A DNA stretch of 64,000 bases, from positions 58,022 through 122,021 of the forward strand of contig JAABQV010000010.1 of assembly GCA_011391255.1 (NCBI GenBank). Direction: 5' to 3'. This DNA is from Dechloromonas sp. (GTDB taxonomy: Bacteria > Pseudomonadota > Gammaproteobacteria > Burkholderiales > Rhodocyclaceae). The position numbers and the translations under genes are program-made. Positions 36,125 through 45,078 of the stretch are shown piece after piece (position 1 is the first letter of the stretch; the number at the start of each line of letters is the position of its first letter). The notes beneath the pieces are model-generated. The model worked only from the letters and a program-made list of their open reading frames with translations, ran no database searches and was not told the DNA's origin.

Positions 36125-37003
36125 ATGCAGGTAACAAATTTTGGATCGATCAACATTGACCACGTGTACAAGGTCAATCATTTCGTTCGCCCCGGCGAAA
36201 CGCTTGATAGCCTCAGTTACCAGGTGTTTGCCGGGGGCAAGGGGTTCAACCAGTCAATCGCCCTTGCCCGCGCCGGGGCAGCCACCCGTCATCTGGGCAG
36301 AGTGGGAAAAGACGCTGCCTGGCTGATCAAGCGACTTGAGCAGGCCGGGGTCGACACCAAGCTGGTCATGGTTGGCGAAGCTGCCACCGGCCACGCCATG
36401 ATCCAAATTGCCCCGAACGGCGAGAATGCAATCGTTTTGCACGGTGGTGCGAATCGGCTGATCGCCGAGACGGATATCGAATCGGCTCTTTCAACAGCAA
36501 CCGCCGGAGATTTTTTACTTCTCCAGAACGAGACGAGTTTAGTAGCGCAGGCACTTCAAGTCGCACACCAACACGGGTTGCGAATAGTTTTCAACCCGGC
36601 ACCGATGACCGCTGAGGTTCATCAATACCCGCTGGCGCTGGTGGATTTTTTTGTACTCAATGAAACTGAGGCAGAGGAACTTACGGGCAAAATCGACCCC
36701 GCAGAGGTGAGAAACCACATGCTTGGGCGATTTCCCCATGCTGCAACTGTGTTAACGCTGGGCAGCAAAGGCGCCATGTATTTCGATGCCGGCTCAATGC
36801 TGCATGAGCCGGCACGCCAGGTGAATGCTATCGACACGACTGCCGCCGGCGACACCTTTATCGGCTACTTTCTTGCCGAGATAATGCAGCACGCGAATCC
36901 CACCCGCGCCCTGGAAAAAGGCTGCCGGGCTGCTGAAATCTGCGTCACGAGGACAGGCGCCGCTGATTCCATCCCATGGCGCCATGAATTAGCGCCAGCC
37001 TAA
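36125..37003 (+). CDS. PfkB-family sugar kinase, ribokinase-like
   Basis: A 292-residue kinase with both PfkB signatures: FAGGKGFNQSIALARAGA and DTTAAGDTFIGYFLAE, which contains the catalytic Asp. The start NFGSINIDHVYKV is typical of ribokinase. It phosphorylates ribose or a related sugar or nucleoside with ATP. It follows draT by 42 bp on the same strand with a TGAGGA ribosome site. A role in recycling ribose units from ADP-ribose turnover would be an attractive link to DraT but is only inference; chance neighbourhood is as likely. Confidence 0.87.
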   Translation: MQVTNFGSINIDHVYKVNHFVRPGETLDSLSYQVFAGGKGFNQSIALARAGAATRHLGRVGKDAAWLIKRLEQAGVDTKLVMVGEAATGHAMIQIAPNGENAIVLHGGANRLIAETDIESALSTATAGDFLLLQNETSLVAQALQVAHQHGLRIVFNPAPMTAEVHQYPLALVDFFVLNETEAEELTGKIDPAEVRNHMLGRFPHAATVLTLGSKGAMYFDAGSMLHEPARQVNAIDTTAAGDTFIGYFLAEIMQHANPTRALEKGCRAAEICVTRTGAADSIPWRHELAPA

Positions 37004-37036
37004 GCCAACCTCCAAGGCTCGAGGTAACATGCAAGC

Positions 37037-39493
37037 ATGGCTTCTTTACTCCAACCCATGTCCTCCGATCACCTCATTGCGCGCTCACTCACCTGGCGCT
37101 ATCTCGTTGCCCTGACTCTTGTCGCCTTGCTGGCGACAGCGGCGTGGTTGAGTCTGCACCTGGTGATCTCAGAGCAGGAAAGCAGTGCCGCTGTGGTCAA
37201 CGTCAGTGGTCGCCAACGCATGCTGAGCCAACGCACAGCTTTATTTTCCTCGCTGCTGGCCAGCGCCCAGCCCGGGCAGCGCGCAGAATTTCGCCAAAAG
37301 CTGCACGATGCAGCTGCACTGATGAAAAAATCGCATCATGGTCTGCTGCATGGCGATGCCAACATGGGGTTGCCGGCGACCATGTCAGACGCCATGCGCG
37401 CCTTGTATTTCGCGCCGCCGATGATACTGGACGAACAGGTAACCGCCTACCTCGCCCATGTTGAGGCACTGCTACAACTTCCTGATCAGGAACTCCGGCC
37501 GGATCATCCTCACTTCCAGGCAATCATCGCCGCCGCACCAGGGCGTCTGGTTTCTTCGCTCGACACCGCCGTCAGCCAGTACCAGCGCGAGGGCGAGACT
37601 GCGATAAAACGCCTTCTTAACGCCGAAACCATCGTTTGGATACTCACCCTGCTTCTACTGGTGATTGAGGCCAATCTCATTTTCCGGCCCTTTGCACGGC
37701 AAATCCACCGGGTTATCAGCAAGCTGGAAGACGTCACCAAAACCCTCCGCCAATCCAAGGAAGAACTCGAGCAACGGGTTCGTGAGCGGACTGCCGAGCT
37801 GGAGCGTATCGCCCATTACGACCCGCTCACCGGCATACCCAACCGGCGCCTGCTGGCCGATAACCTTAACCAGGCCATTGCGCGGGCGCGCCGCCAGGAA
37901 AAATCACTAGCCGTCTGCTACCTCGATCTGGACGGCTTCAAGCCAGTCAACGACCAGTATGGGCACGCCGTTGGTGACGCCTTGCTGGTAGAAATAGCCA
38001 GACGACTTGAACAGGTATTGCGCGTAGAAGACACTTTGGCGCGACTGGGTGGCGACGAATTCGTGATCATCCTCACCGACCTTGATCAAACTAATGAAAT
38101 CGACACAGTACTCACCCGGGTGCTCGAAGCAGTAGGCAGTGAAATCCTTCTTGGCATCGCTACCGTGCGCGTCTCGGCCAGTATTGGTGTAACGATCTTT
38201 CCGGCCGATGACGCCGACCCGGATACCTTGCTGCGCCATGCCGACCAAGCCATGTATCAGGCCAAGGAAGCCGGCAAGAACCGCTATCAGGTATTCGATC
38301 CCGAGCATGATCGCCAGATTCAGTCGCATCGCGGCTATTTGCAGCGCCTCACTGAGGCATTGGAGCAAAATGAATTCATCCTCTTCTACCAGCCTAAAGT
38401 GAATCTGGAGAACGGCAGTGTTATCGGTGCCGAAGCGCTGATTCGCTGGCAACACCCTGAGCGGGGCCTGTTGCCGCCCGGCGAGTTTCTCCACCACCTT
38501 AACGGCAGCGATCTGGAAATCGCCGTCGGTGAATGGGTGATCGAAACCGTTCTGAAACAGATCACCCGTTGGAACGCAGCCGGCCTGAACCTTACCGTTA
38601 GTGCGAATGTCAGTGCTGAGCATTTGTTGAAACCTGAATTTGCCGATCGCCTAAAGCTGATTCTGGATAACTATCAGGGCCTGAAGCCAGGTAGCCTGGA
38701 ACTCGAAATTCTCGAAACTGCCGCCCTCGCCGATATCGAACAAGCAGTTAATACCTTGAACCGCTGCCGTCAAATGGGCATTGATTTTGCGCTGGATGAC
38801 TTTGGCACCGGCTATTCATCGCTCGCCTATTTTCGCAGCCTGCCTGTGGATATTTTGAAGATCGACCAGAGTTTCGTGCGTCACATGCTCGAAGACCCGG
38901 ATGACCTCGGGCTCGTCGAAGGTGTCATCCACCTGGCACACGCCTTCAATCGCCAAGTTATCGCCGAGGGTGTCGAGACACTTGAGCATGGCGCCCTGTT
39001 AATGCATCTCGGCTGCAACCTGGCGCAGGGTTACGGGATAGCGCGACCGATGCCGGCTGAAAATTTTCTCGCCTGGGTCGAAAAATGGGCTGCGCAGTCG
39101 GCCTGGCTGGGGCTGAAAAATCACTATAGCGGCAGCGAGGACATCACACTTCTGGTTGCCAAAAAAAGTCATACACAATGGGTTGAACGGATTATAGAGT
39201 TCATTGAGCACGCCGGCAGCAATGCACCGACAGCACTGGAAAGTGCCCACTGCCGCTTCGGACAGTGGTATCGCGGCAGCGGCGCAGCCCGCTATGGCGA
39301 CTTTGTTGAGTTTCAGGAAATTGCGCCGCTACACGAGACAATACACATCATCGCTACCGGCCTGGTGGCACTGACCAAAAGCGACTTGCAGGATGTCGCC
39401 CGCGATGGTGTGCCAAAACTTCTTGAGGCACGCGATCAACTCCTCGTGCAGATCGAGGAACTGGTCAAGGCGGTTTCAATAAGCCGCCATTGA
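37037..39493 (+). CDS. Membrane GGDEF/EAL protein with NarX-like sensor and CZB domain
   Basis: An 818-residue c-di-GMP enzyme. Helix 1 (YLVALTLVALLATAAWLSL) is followed by a periplasmic PilJ/NarX-like sensor with NVSGRQRMLSQRT, helix 2 (IVWILTLLLLVIEANLIF) and a short coiled coil. The GGDEF domain is intact (ARLGGDEFVIIL near residue 336) with an RVED inhibitory site just before it. The EAL domain is intact (GAEALIRWQHPERG, DDFGTGYSSLAYF, KIDQSF, AEGVE). A C-terminal CZB zinc-binding domain (about 710-800: HTQWVERI, HCRFGQWYRG, PLHETIH) is added. CZB domains bind zinc and can sense hypochlorite or zinc. The protein may switch between cyclase and phosphodiesterase. Confidence 0.92.
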   Translation: MASLLQPMSSDHLIARSLTWRYLVALTLVALLATAAWLSLHLVISEQESSAAVVNVSGRQRMLSQRTALFSSLLASAQPGQRAEFRQKLHDAAALMKKSHHGLLHGDANMGLPATMSDAMRALYFAPPMILDEQVTAYLAHVEALLQLPDQELRPDHPHFQAIIAAAPGRLVSSLDTAVSQYQREGETAIKRLLNAETIVWILTLLLLVIEANLIFRPFARQIHRVISKLEDVTKTLRQSKEELEQRVRERTAELERIAHYDPLTGIPNRRLLADNLNQAIARARRQEKSLAVCYLDLDGFKPVNDQYGHAVGDALLVEIARRLEQVLRVEDTLARLGGDEFVIILTDLDQTNEIDTVLTRVLEAVGSEILLGIATVRVSASIGVTIFPADDADPDTLLRHADQAMYQAKEAGKNRYQVFDPEHDRQIQSHRGYLQRLTEALEQNEFILFYQPKVNLENGSVIGAEALIRWQHPERGLLPPGEFLHHLNGSDLEIAVGEWVIETVLKQITRWNAAGLNLTVSANVSAEHLLKPEFADRLKLILDNYQGLKPGSLELEILETAALADIEQAVNTLNRCRQMGIDFALDDFGTGYSSLAYFRSLPVDILKIDQSFVRHMLEDPDDLGLVEGVIHLAHAFNRQVIAEGVETLEHGALLMHLGCNLAQGYGIARPMPAENFLAWVEKWAAQSAWLGLKNHYSGSEDITLLVAKKSHTQWVERIIEFIEHAGSNAPTALESAHCRFGQWYRGSGAARYGDFVEFQEIAPLHETIHIIATGLVALTKSDLQDVARDGVPKLLEARDQLLVQIEELVKAVSISRH

Positions 39494-39514
39494 GAAACTG
39501 ACACAATACCTACT

Positions 39515-39547
39515 TCAAAATTCGCCTCTTTTCCCGGTTGACCGTAA
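39515..39547 (+). repeat. Dispersed 33-nt repeat, copy 1
   Basis: Aligns with 43107-43140 at 28 of 34 positions, sharing TCAAA, TCTTTT and the palindromic CGGTTGACCG. It ends 19 bp before the caspase-like gene. Confidence 0.55.
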
Positions 39548-39566
39548 CAACTTTAGTATTAACCCC

Positions 39567-40898
39567 ATGTTCAGCTGCCACCTTGCCTCTCGCCTGCTTC
39601 GTCTCCTCGCCCTTGCGCTGGCCTGCTTTACCTTAGCCACTGCGGCCAACGCCCAGGGTAAGCGCATCGCGCTGGTCATCGGCAATGGCAGTTATCAGCA
39701 CGCCGACCTGCCAAAACTGACCAACCCGACCAACGACGCCACAGACATGGCCAAGGCCCTGCGCGGCTTTGGTTTTGAGGTGATTGAGCGGAAAAACCAG
39801 ACCCATGAAGGGATGAATCAGGCAATTGCCGAGTTCGGCAGCAAGATCGGTGGCAGCGAAGCGGCGCTCTTCTACTATGCCGGGCACGGCATTCAGGTCA
39901 AAAACCAGAACTACCTGATGCCGGTCAATGCAAGGATTGATAGCGAATCCGCGATCCCCTATCAGGGCATCAATCTCAATCAGATTCTCGATGAAATGGA
40001 CAATGGCAAAAGCGCTGCCAATATCGTCATGCTTGACGCCTGCCGCAACAATCCACTCACCGGCAAATTCCGCTCCGGCCAGTCGCGCGGGCTGGCCAGC
40101 CCCGGCAGCATGCCAAAGGGCACGGTGATTGTTTACGCCACCGACCCTGGCAACATCGCCTCTGATGGCACCGGGCGTAACGGCTTATTCACCGCCGGCT
40201 TGCTGAGCGCCTTCAAAGGCAAGGATTTAACCCTCGATGGCGTGTTGACCGCAGCCAGCACCGAAGTCGAGAAAGCCAGCGGACAAACGCAAACGCCCTA
40301 CGTCAATGGCCCGAAGACCTTGCAAAAAAACTTCCACTTTAAAGTCACCATCGAACCCGGACAAGGCGAAATTGAAAAGACGTTCTGGACAAGTATTCAG
40401 CGTAGCAACGATGCCGCCGACTTCGAGGCTTACCTGCAAAAATACCCCGCCGGCAACTACAAGGTGCTGGCTGAAAACCGCCTGAAGAAGCTCAAGGGTG
40501 AAATGCCAGCGCCCGCCACGATAAACTCTGGCGGATCGGCAACCGCTTTTGACGGCCGCTGGGCCGTCACCCTCATCTGCGAGGATGTCGGAGAGACCGG
40601 AAAGATGGCCAAAGGCTATACCTTCAATTTCTTCAGCGAGGTCAAGGACGGCCGCCTAAGCGCCCAACACGGGCAAGCCGGAACCCCCGGATCCTTGAGC
40701 CTGGTCGGCACCATCAAGGCCGATGGAGTAGCCGAGATCAATGCCAATGGACTCACCGCGAATCCGGACTACGCCGTCGGCCGTACCCGCCCCAACACGC
40801 CCTACTCCTACCGACTGCGCGGCAGTTTCACGCCAACGGCCGGCAAGGCGATGCGTCTCGAACTCCGGCCTTGTGAAGCAACTTTCTTCAAAAATTGA
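39567..40898 (+). CDS. Exported caspase-like (peptidase C14) protein
   Basis: A 443-residue protein with a signal peptide (cleavage near ANAQG). The caspase fold is marked by KRIALVIGNGSYQHADLPKL, LFYYAGHGIQV (catalytic His107) and NIVMLDACRNNP (catalytic Cys159). Near residue 270-300 there is a short repeat region often found in bacterial caspase-like proteins (FWTSIQRSNDAADFEAYLQKYPAG). The C-terminal domain (about 330-440) is a beta-rich lipocalin-like module with cysteine pair (LICEDVG, LRPCEATF). It is probably periplasmic. Substrates of this family in bacteria are largely unknown. Confidence 0.88.
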   Translation: MFSCHLASRLLRLLALALACFTLATAANAQGKRIALVIGNGSYQHADLPKLTNPTNDATDMAKALRGFGFEVIERKNQTHEGMNQAIAEFGSKIGGSEAALFYYAGHGIQVKNQNYLMPVNARIDSESAIPYQGINLNQILDEMDNGKSAANIVMLDACRNNPLTGKFRSGQSRGLASPGSMPKGTVIVYATDPGNIASDGTGRNGLFTAGLLSAFKGKDLTLDGVLTAASTEVEKASGQTQTPYVNGPKTLQKNFHFKVTIEPGQGEIEKTFWTSIQRSNDAADFEAYLQKYPAGNYKVLAENRLKKLKGEMPAPATINSGGSATAFDGRWAVTLICEDVGETGKMAKGYTFNFFSEVKDGRLSAQHGQAGTPGSLSLVGTIKADGVAEINANGLTANPDYAVGRTRPNTPYSYRLRGSFTPTAGKAMRLELRPCEATFFKN

Positions 40899-40906
40899 AG
40901 TTCTTT
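40886..40906 (+). terminator. Weak terminator at the end of the caspase-like gene
   Basis: CTTCAA-AAA-TTGAAG followed by TTCTTT; the stem lies across the stop codon. Low GC makes it weak. Confidence 0.4.
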
Positions 40907-41130
40907 CCAACTCATTGATTGCCGTCGGACGCTGCCGGGAATCTGAACAAGCCGCCGGTCGGATATAACTTGTGCACTTTTGGCTGAAATCAGGTCGTTT
41001 AGCCATGAAGTCGTGATGCCGATGTGTAATTTTTCTCCCGGAATTGGCCGGCTCTCGAAAAACCATCCCTGGAAGTGTAGAGTTACTACCTTTCCGCCAA
41101 ATAGCGAATGAGAATACTCAGGCAATTTTG

Positions 41131-43026
41131 ATGATTAAAATTTGGCAAAAATTGTACCTAAGCCATGGCGTGCTCTTATTCAGCGCCCTTGGGTTGTTGG
41201 CTGTTCTGGCCTCGCTGACACTCACTTGGACGCTTGTTTCACGAACCACTCAGGACAGTGTATTGGGCACTACCGAGGCAGCTATTTTTACGCTGACTGA
41301 AGTCTTTGCCAATGAAGTGTGGACGGAAGTACGGCCTCTGCTCCCCGCTCACGACTCAGGAGCGGAAGCCGCCAGGAGCAATCCAAACCTGGCCAAACTT
41401 GATGAACGGATTCGGCACTTTGGTCGTCGCACTGACATCGTCAAGGTTAAGTTATTTGACCTGAAGGGGCTAACCCTTTACTCATCCGAATCCAGACAAA
41501 TTGGCGAAGATAAATCCAGGAATGAGGGATTCATCAGTGCCCGGCAAGGCAAGCCCGCCAGCGAATTGACTTTTCGCGGCAGTTTTAGCGCCTTCGATGG
41601 TGAGTTGCATGATCGCAACCTCGTATCCTCGTACGTGCCGATTCATGATGCCGATGCAGTCGTCGCAGTCGTTGAGATTTACGCCGACCGCACCACCTCA
41701 ATTGAGCGAACCAACACCGAGCTTCGCAAGTTGTTGAATCTTCTGGTACCGGTCTTTCTGGCTGTCTATTTGGGCTTGATTTTCTTTGTACGCCAGGCTG
41801 ATCTCGTCAGGCGCAATCACGAGTTATCACTGCTGCAAGTTGCCGAAGAAAGCGCCGAGGCGCGGCGTTTGGCGGAAAACGCCAATACGGTGAAATCGCA
41901 ATTTCTGGCGACAATGAGTCACGAGATTCGAACCCCGATGAACGGGGTAATCGGTATGTCGCATCTACTTCTCGACACTAAACTCGACAATGAGCAGCGT
42001 GAATTTGTTCAGCATATTGCGCTTTCCGGTAAGTTGCTGCTTGCCATCATCAATGACATTCTCGACCTGTCAAAAATCGAAGCAGGTCGGATGGAATTCG
42101 ATTTTCAGCCATTCGCGGTTAGCGAATTGGTCAACAAGGTTTCTGCACTGCTAAGCACGAGGACGACCGAAAAGGGGATATCCCTGACGGTTAGCATCAC
42201 CCCCGAAGCATCTGGGCACTTTATTGGTGACAGCCTTCGCATTCGCCAAATACTTCTCAATCTGGCTGGCAACGCCATCAAATTTACAGATCAAGGAGCG
42301 GTCAGGATCAGCGTTTTACGCACCTTAACCGGGGTCAGATTTGAAGTGGCAGATACCGGTATTGGTATCCCGGCTGAAGCTTTGGATCGTCTGTTTACCA
42401 GTTTCACCCAGGTTGACGCTTCAACAACCCGACGTTTTGGCGGTACCGGCCTCGGATTAGCAATCAGCAAGTCCCTGGCAGAGGGCATGGGCGGTGTCAT
42501 CGGCGTTGACAGCGAAGAAGGGGTCGGCAGCTGCTTCTGGTTTGAATTACCCATGCAGGCGACCGAAAAACAAGAAAATTCTTCAGGAAAATTGCCTGCA
42601 CAAGTCGCGCAGCCGATCACTGAAGAACGATCAAGCGACGCCCATCATGATGAAACGCGGCGCCTTCTCGTTGTTGAAGACAACAAGGTCAATCAAAAAC
42701 TGGCACTGACGCTTTTGGCGCGCCTGGGCTATTCAGCTGATCTCGCTGAAAACGGAATCGAAGCTGTCAAGGCCGCCACCAATACTCGCTATTCATTGAT
42801 CCTGATGGATATGCAAATGCCTGAAATGGATGGCCTTGAAGCAACTCGCCAGATTCGTGCGCACGCTGCAATCAACTCGAACGTACCCATTGTGGCGCTC
42901 ACCGCCAATGCCATGGAATCAGACAGACAAGCTTGCCTTGCTGCCGGAATGAATGACTTTCTGTCAAAACCATTTAGCCGCGACAGCCTGGCTCAATGCC
43001 TTGAGCGCTGGCTGAACCCTGTTTAG
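41131..43026 (+). CDS. Membrane-bound hybrid histidine kinase
   Basis: A 631-residue sensor. Helix 1 ([20 protein letters not shown]) and helix 2 ([20 protein letters not shown]) enclose a periplasmic sensor domain of about 150 residues. A HisKA domain follows with the phosphorylated His in [19 protein letters not shown] (about residue 264), a HATPase domain ([34 protein letters not shown]) and a receiver domain ([12 protein letters not shown], phospho-acceptor Asp in [13 protein letters not shown]). I chose the ATG at 41131 because it starts directly before the first helix; the frame is open to a TTG at 41044. No partner regulator is adjacent. The 230-bp upstream spacer (40899-41130) shows no other gene. 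Confidence 0.9.
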   Translation: MIKIWQKLYLSHGVLLFSALGLLAVLASLTLTWTLVSRTTQDSVLGTTEAAIFTLTEVFANEVWTEVRPLLPAHDSGAEAARSNPNLAKLDERIRHFGRRTDIVKVKLFDLKGLTLYSSESRQIGEDKSRNEGFISARQGKPASELTFRGSFSAFDGELHDRNLVSSYVPIHDADAVVAVVEIYADRTTSIERTNTELRKLLNLLVPVFLAVYLGLIFFVRQADLVRRNHELSLLQVAEESAEARRLAENANTVKSQFLATMSHEIRTPMNGVIGMSHLLLDTKLDNEQREFVQHIALSGKLLLAIINDILDLSKIEAGRMEFDFQPFAVSELVNKVSALLSTRTTEKGISLTVSITPEASGHFIGDSLRIRQILLNLAGNAIKFTDQGAVRISVLRTLTGVRFEVADTGIGIPAEALDRLFTSFTQVDASTTRRFGGTGLGLAISKSLAEGMGGVIGVDSEEGVGSCFWFELPMQATEKQENSSGKLPAQVAQPITEERSSDAHHDETRRLLVVEDNKVNQKLALTLLARLGYSADLAENGIEAVKAATNTRYSLILMDMQMPEMDGLEATRQIRAHAAINSNVPIVALTANAMESDRQACLAAGMNDFLSKPFSRDSLAQCLERWLNPV

Positions 43027-43106
43027 CGCGCTTCTGTAAACGCTTCCAAATTCCCGACTCAAAAGTCTGAGCCGCTGCTGTTCCCGAACAAAGAAAATAG
43101 CCAGCC

Positions 43107-43140
43107 TCAAATTTGGCCGTCTTTTGGCGGTTGACCGCAA
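43107..43140 (+). repeat. Dispersed 33-nt repeat, copy 2
   Basis: Second copy of the element at 39515-39547 (28 of 34 positions). It lies in the 202-bp spacer before the glutathione peroxidase gene; nothing else was recognised in that spacer. Confidence 0.55.
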
Positions 43141-43228
43141 TCATCATTGGTGGCGCAAGCGTTTTTTTCTCCGCCCGCCCTGGCCGCTGTAAAATTCGAC
43201 TTCCCCGCTTTCAGGAAGCCGAACCACC

Positions 43229-43777
43229 ATGACAACCAACATTTACAACATCCCGCTCACCAGCCTCGATGGCCGCCAACTCACTTTGGGTGACTTCAAG
43301 GGTCAGGTACTGCTAATCGTCAATGTCGCCTCGAAATGCGGGCTGACGCCGCAATACGCCGGCCTTGAGGCGCTTTATGAAAGCCACCGCGAGCGCGGTC
43401 TGCAGGTTCTCGGCTTTCCGTGCAACGATTTTGCCGCTCAGGAACCGGGCAGCGCCGAGGAAATTCAGAGCTTTTGCAGCACCAACTACGGTGTCCAGTT
43501 CCCGATGTTTGCCCGCGTGCAGATCAACAGCCAGCCGCGCCACGCGCTCTATGCCCATTTGATTGCTGCCCAGCCGCAGGCCAGCGCGCCGGAAGGCAGT
43601 GACTTCCCGGCCAAACTGGCGGCGCACAATTTGCTGCCGGCAGTTGCCAGCGATGTCATGTGGAATTTCGAGAAATTTCTCGTCGGCCGCGACGGCAGTG
43701 TCCTCGCCCGCTTTGCCCCGGACATGGCACCCGACCATCCGACCCTGCTCGCCGCCATTGAAACCGCATTGAACTGA
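43229..43777 (+). CDS. Glutathione peroxidase-family thiol peroxidase
   Basis: A 182-residue thioredoxin-fold peroxidase. The catalytic Cys37 lies in VNVASKCGLTPQYAGL (a cysteine, not selenocysteine). Also present are LGFPCNDFAAQEPGS, with the catalytic Gln, and WNFEKFLVGRDG with the Trp. It reduces H2O2 or lipid peroxides using thioredoxin or glutathione. It is followed after 8 bp by the methyltransferase gene and then by the NifA-type operon on the same strand. Confidence 0.93.
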   Translation: MTTNIYNIPLTSLDGRQLTLGDFKGQVLLIVNVASKCGLTPQYAGLEALYESHRERGLQVLGFPCNDFAAQEPGSAEEIQSFCSTNYGVQFPMFARVQINSQPRHALYAHLIAAQPQASAPEGSDFPAKLAAHNLLPAVASDVMWNFEKFLVGRDGSVLARFAPDMAPDHPTLLAAIETALN

Positions 43778-43785
43778 CTCGCCCG

Positions 43786-44829
43786 ATGAGCAGTGACAGC
43801 AGGATCATGGCTTACGAGGCCAAGCCCGACGTTTGCCAGCCAAACGGCTCGGCCGAGTTGCCAATGCTCGATGTCTACATGCCGATGATGAAGTCGGCGG
43901 CGATCATTTCCGCAGGGCGTCTTGGCCTTTTCGAGGCACTGGCCAAGGGGCCACTACTTCTCGCCAGGCTGGCTGAAGACGTTAAAGCCAGTGCGCAGGG
44001 CGTCGGCCCGCTGGCTGATTTTCTCGTCACCCTGGGCTATCTGGAGAAAAACGGCGAGTGTTTTGCCAACACTGCCAGCACCCAGCGCTGGTTCACCAGT
44101 GCCGGCAAGGTCGATTACACACCTGGCCTGTTGTGGACGCAGGAAGCCTGGCCAATGATGGGCGCCCTCACCGATGTCGTGCGCAGCGGCGCACCCGAGC
44201 GGCCGTTCTGGGACGCGATGGTTGAAAAGCCTCACCTCGGACACCTCTTCGCGTCGTATATGGCGGCCTTTGCCACCGATCTCGGGCCTGATCTGCTCGA
44301 GCACGTGCCGGTTTCGTCGGCGCACTGCAAGCTGCTCGATCTAGGCGGCTCGCACGGCCTGCATTCGATACGCTTTTGCCAGCGTTACCCGCAACTCAGC
44401 GCGACCATCGTCGATCTGCCCAGCGCCCTGATGGAAACCGGTACGACGATTGAACGCCAGCAACTCAGCCAGCGCATCCACCTGGTACCCGGCGATTTGT
44501 CCGACTGCGATTGGGGCAGCGATCTTGATCTGGTGTTTTATCTCTCGGTGGCACACAACCATACGGCGGATGAAAATCGCCAGATACTCAAACGCATCGG
44601 TGACTCGCTCAACCCCGGCGGCTTGCTGGTGATCCACGAATATCTGGCGGAGGAACCTCTCAACGCCTTCCATGCCGCCTTTCGCCTGACCTTGCTGTTT
44701 GAAACCGGGACGCAGATCTATCCCTATCAAAATTACTGTGAGTGGCTGGGCGAAGCGGGTTTCGGAGAGATCACCCGAATCGACCTTGATCCGCACGAAA
44801 AAGGCTCGCTGATCCTGGCGCGCCGCTGA
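43786..44829 (+). CDS. SAM-dependent O-methyltransferase-like protein
   Basis: A 347-residue class I methyltransferase of the dimerising type (acetylserotonin/hydroxyneurosporene methyltransferase-like). An N-terminal winged-helix-like domain (KSAAIISAGRLGLFEALAKG, VTLGYLEKNGECFANT) precedes the SAM site LLDLGGSHGLHSIRFCQRYP, then ATIVDLP and LNPGGLLVIHEYL. Substrate unknown. It starts 8 bp after the glutathione peroxidase gene. The downstream spacer carries GC-rich hairpins. Confidence 0.85.
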   Translation: MSSDSRIMAYEAKPDVCQPNGSAELPMLDVYMPMMKSAAIISAGRLGLFEALAKGPLLLARLAEDVKASAQGVGPLADFLVTLGYLEKNGECFANTASTQRWFTSAGKVDYTPGLLWTQEAWPMMGALTDVVRSGAPERPFWDAMVEKPHLGHLFASYMAAFATDLGPDLLEHVPVSSAHCKLLDLGGSHGLHSIRFCQRYPQLSATIVDLPSALMETGTTIERQQLSQRIHLVPGDLSDCDWGSDLDLVFYLSVAHNHTADENRQILKRIGDSLNPGGLLVIHEYLAEEPLNAFHAAFRLTLLFETGTQIYPYQNYCEWLGEAGFGEITRIDLDPHEKGSLILARR

Positions 44830-44841
44830 ACCTGCTGTTCT

Positions 44842-44948
44842 CCCTCTCCCGCAAGCGGGAGAGGGCCGGGGAGAGGGTTGCCGGCGTAGCGTGCTCTCTC
44901 CAGCGACAGCCCTCTCCCCCAACCCCTCCCCCGCTAGCGGGGGAGGGG
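44842..44948. repeat. Pair of GC-rich hairpin repeats
   Basis: Two near-perfect hairpins: CCCTCTCCCGC-AA-GCGGGAGAGGG at 44842-44865 and CCCCTCCCCCGC-TA-GCGGGGGAGGGG at 44923-44948, linked by CCGGGGAGAGGG and CCCTCTCCCCCAACCCC. They belong to the same family as the nifH-nifD hairpin at 34053 and a fragment near 27414-27434, a dispersed REP-like element. Confidence 0.8.
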
Positions 44949-44962
44949 AGCAAAACCGAGCT

Positions 44963-44978
44963 TGTCGCAAAGCTGACA
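44963..44978 (+). promoter_or_regulatory. NifA-type upstream activator sequence before the SIR2-like operon
   Basis: TGT-CGCAAAGCTG-ACA fits TGT-N10-ACA. It is centred about 85 bp upstream of the start site predicted from the -24/-12 promoter at 45029. Confidence 0.75.
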
Positions 44979-45028
44979 ATGCAACTCGGCTTTAGCAGCA
45001 ACACCCCGTAAACAGGCGCTTTCATAAC

Positions 45029-45044
45029 AGGCGTGGAATTTGCT
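45029..45044 (+). promoter_or_regulatory. Sigma-54 promoter of the SIR2-like operon
   Basis: AGGC-GTGGAAT-TTGCT keeps the invariant GG and GC with exactly 10 bp between them and a full TTGC at -12. It is 35 bp upstream of the start codon. Confidence 0.7.
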
Positions 45045-45078
45045 GTAAGGGCTTACATCCCCTTTCAGAGCAAATAAC

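Noticed and set aside
40899..41130. Upstream extension of the hybrid kinase from TTG 41044
   Set aside because: The added residues are not hydrophobic or family-like, and the ATG at 41131 begins just before the first membrane helix.
44842..44948. Possible CRISPR-like repeats
   Set aside because: The units are self-complementary hairpins without regular spacers, and no cas gene is present.
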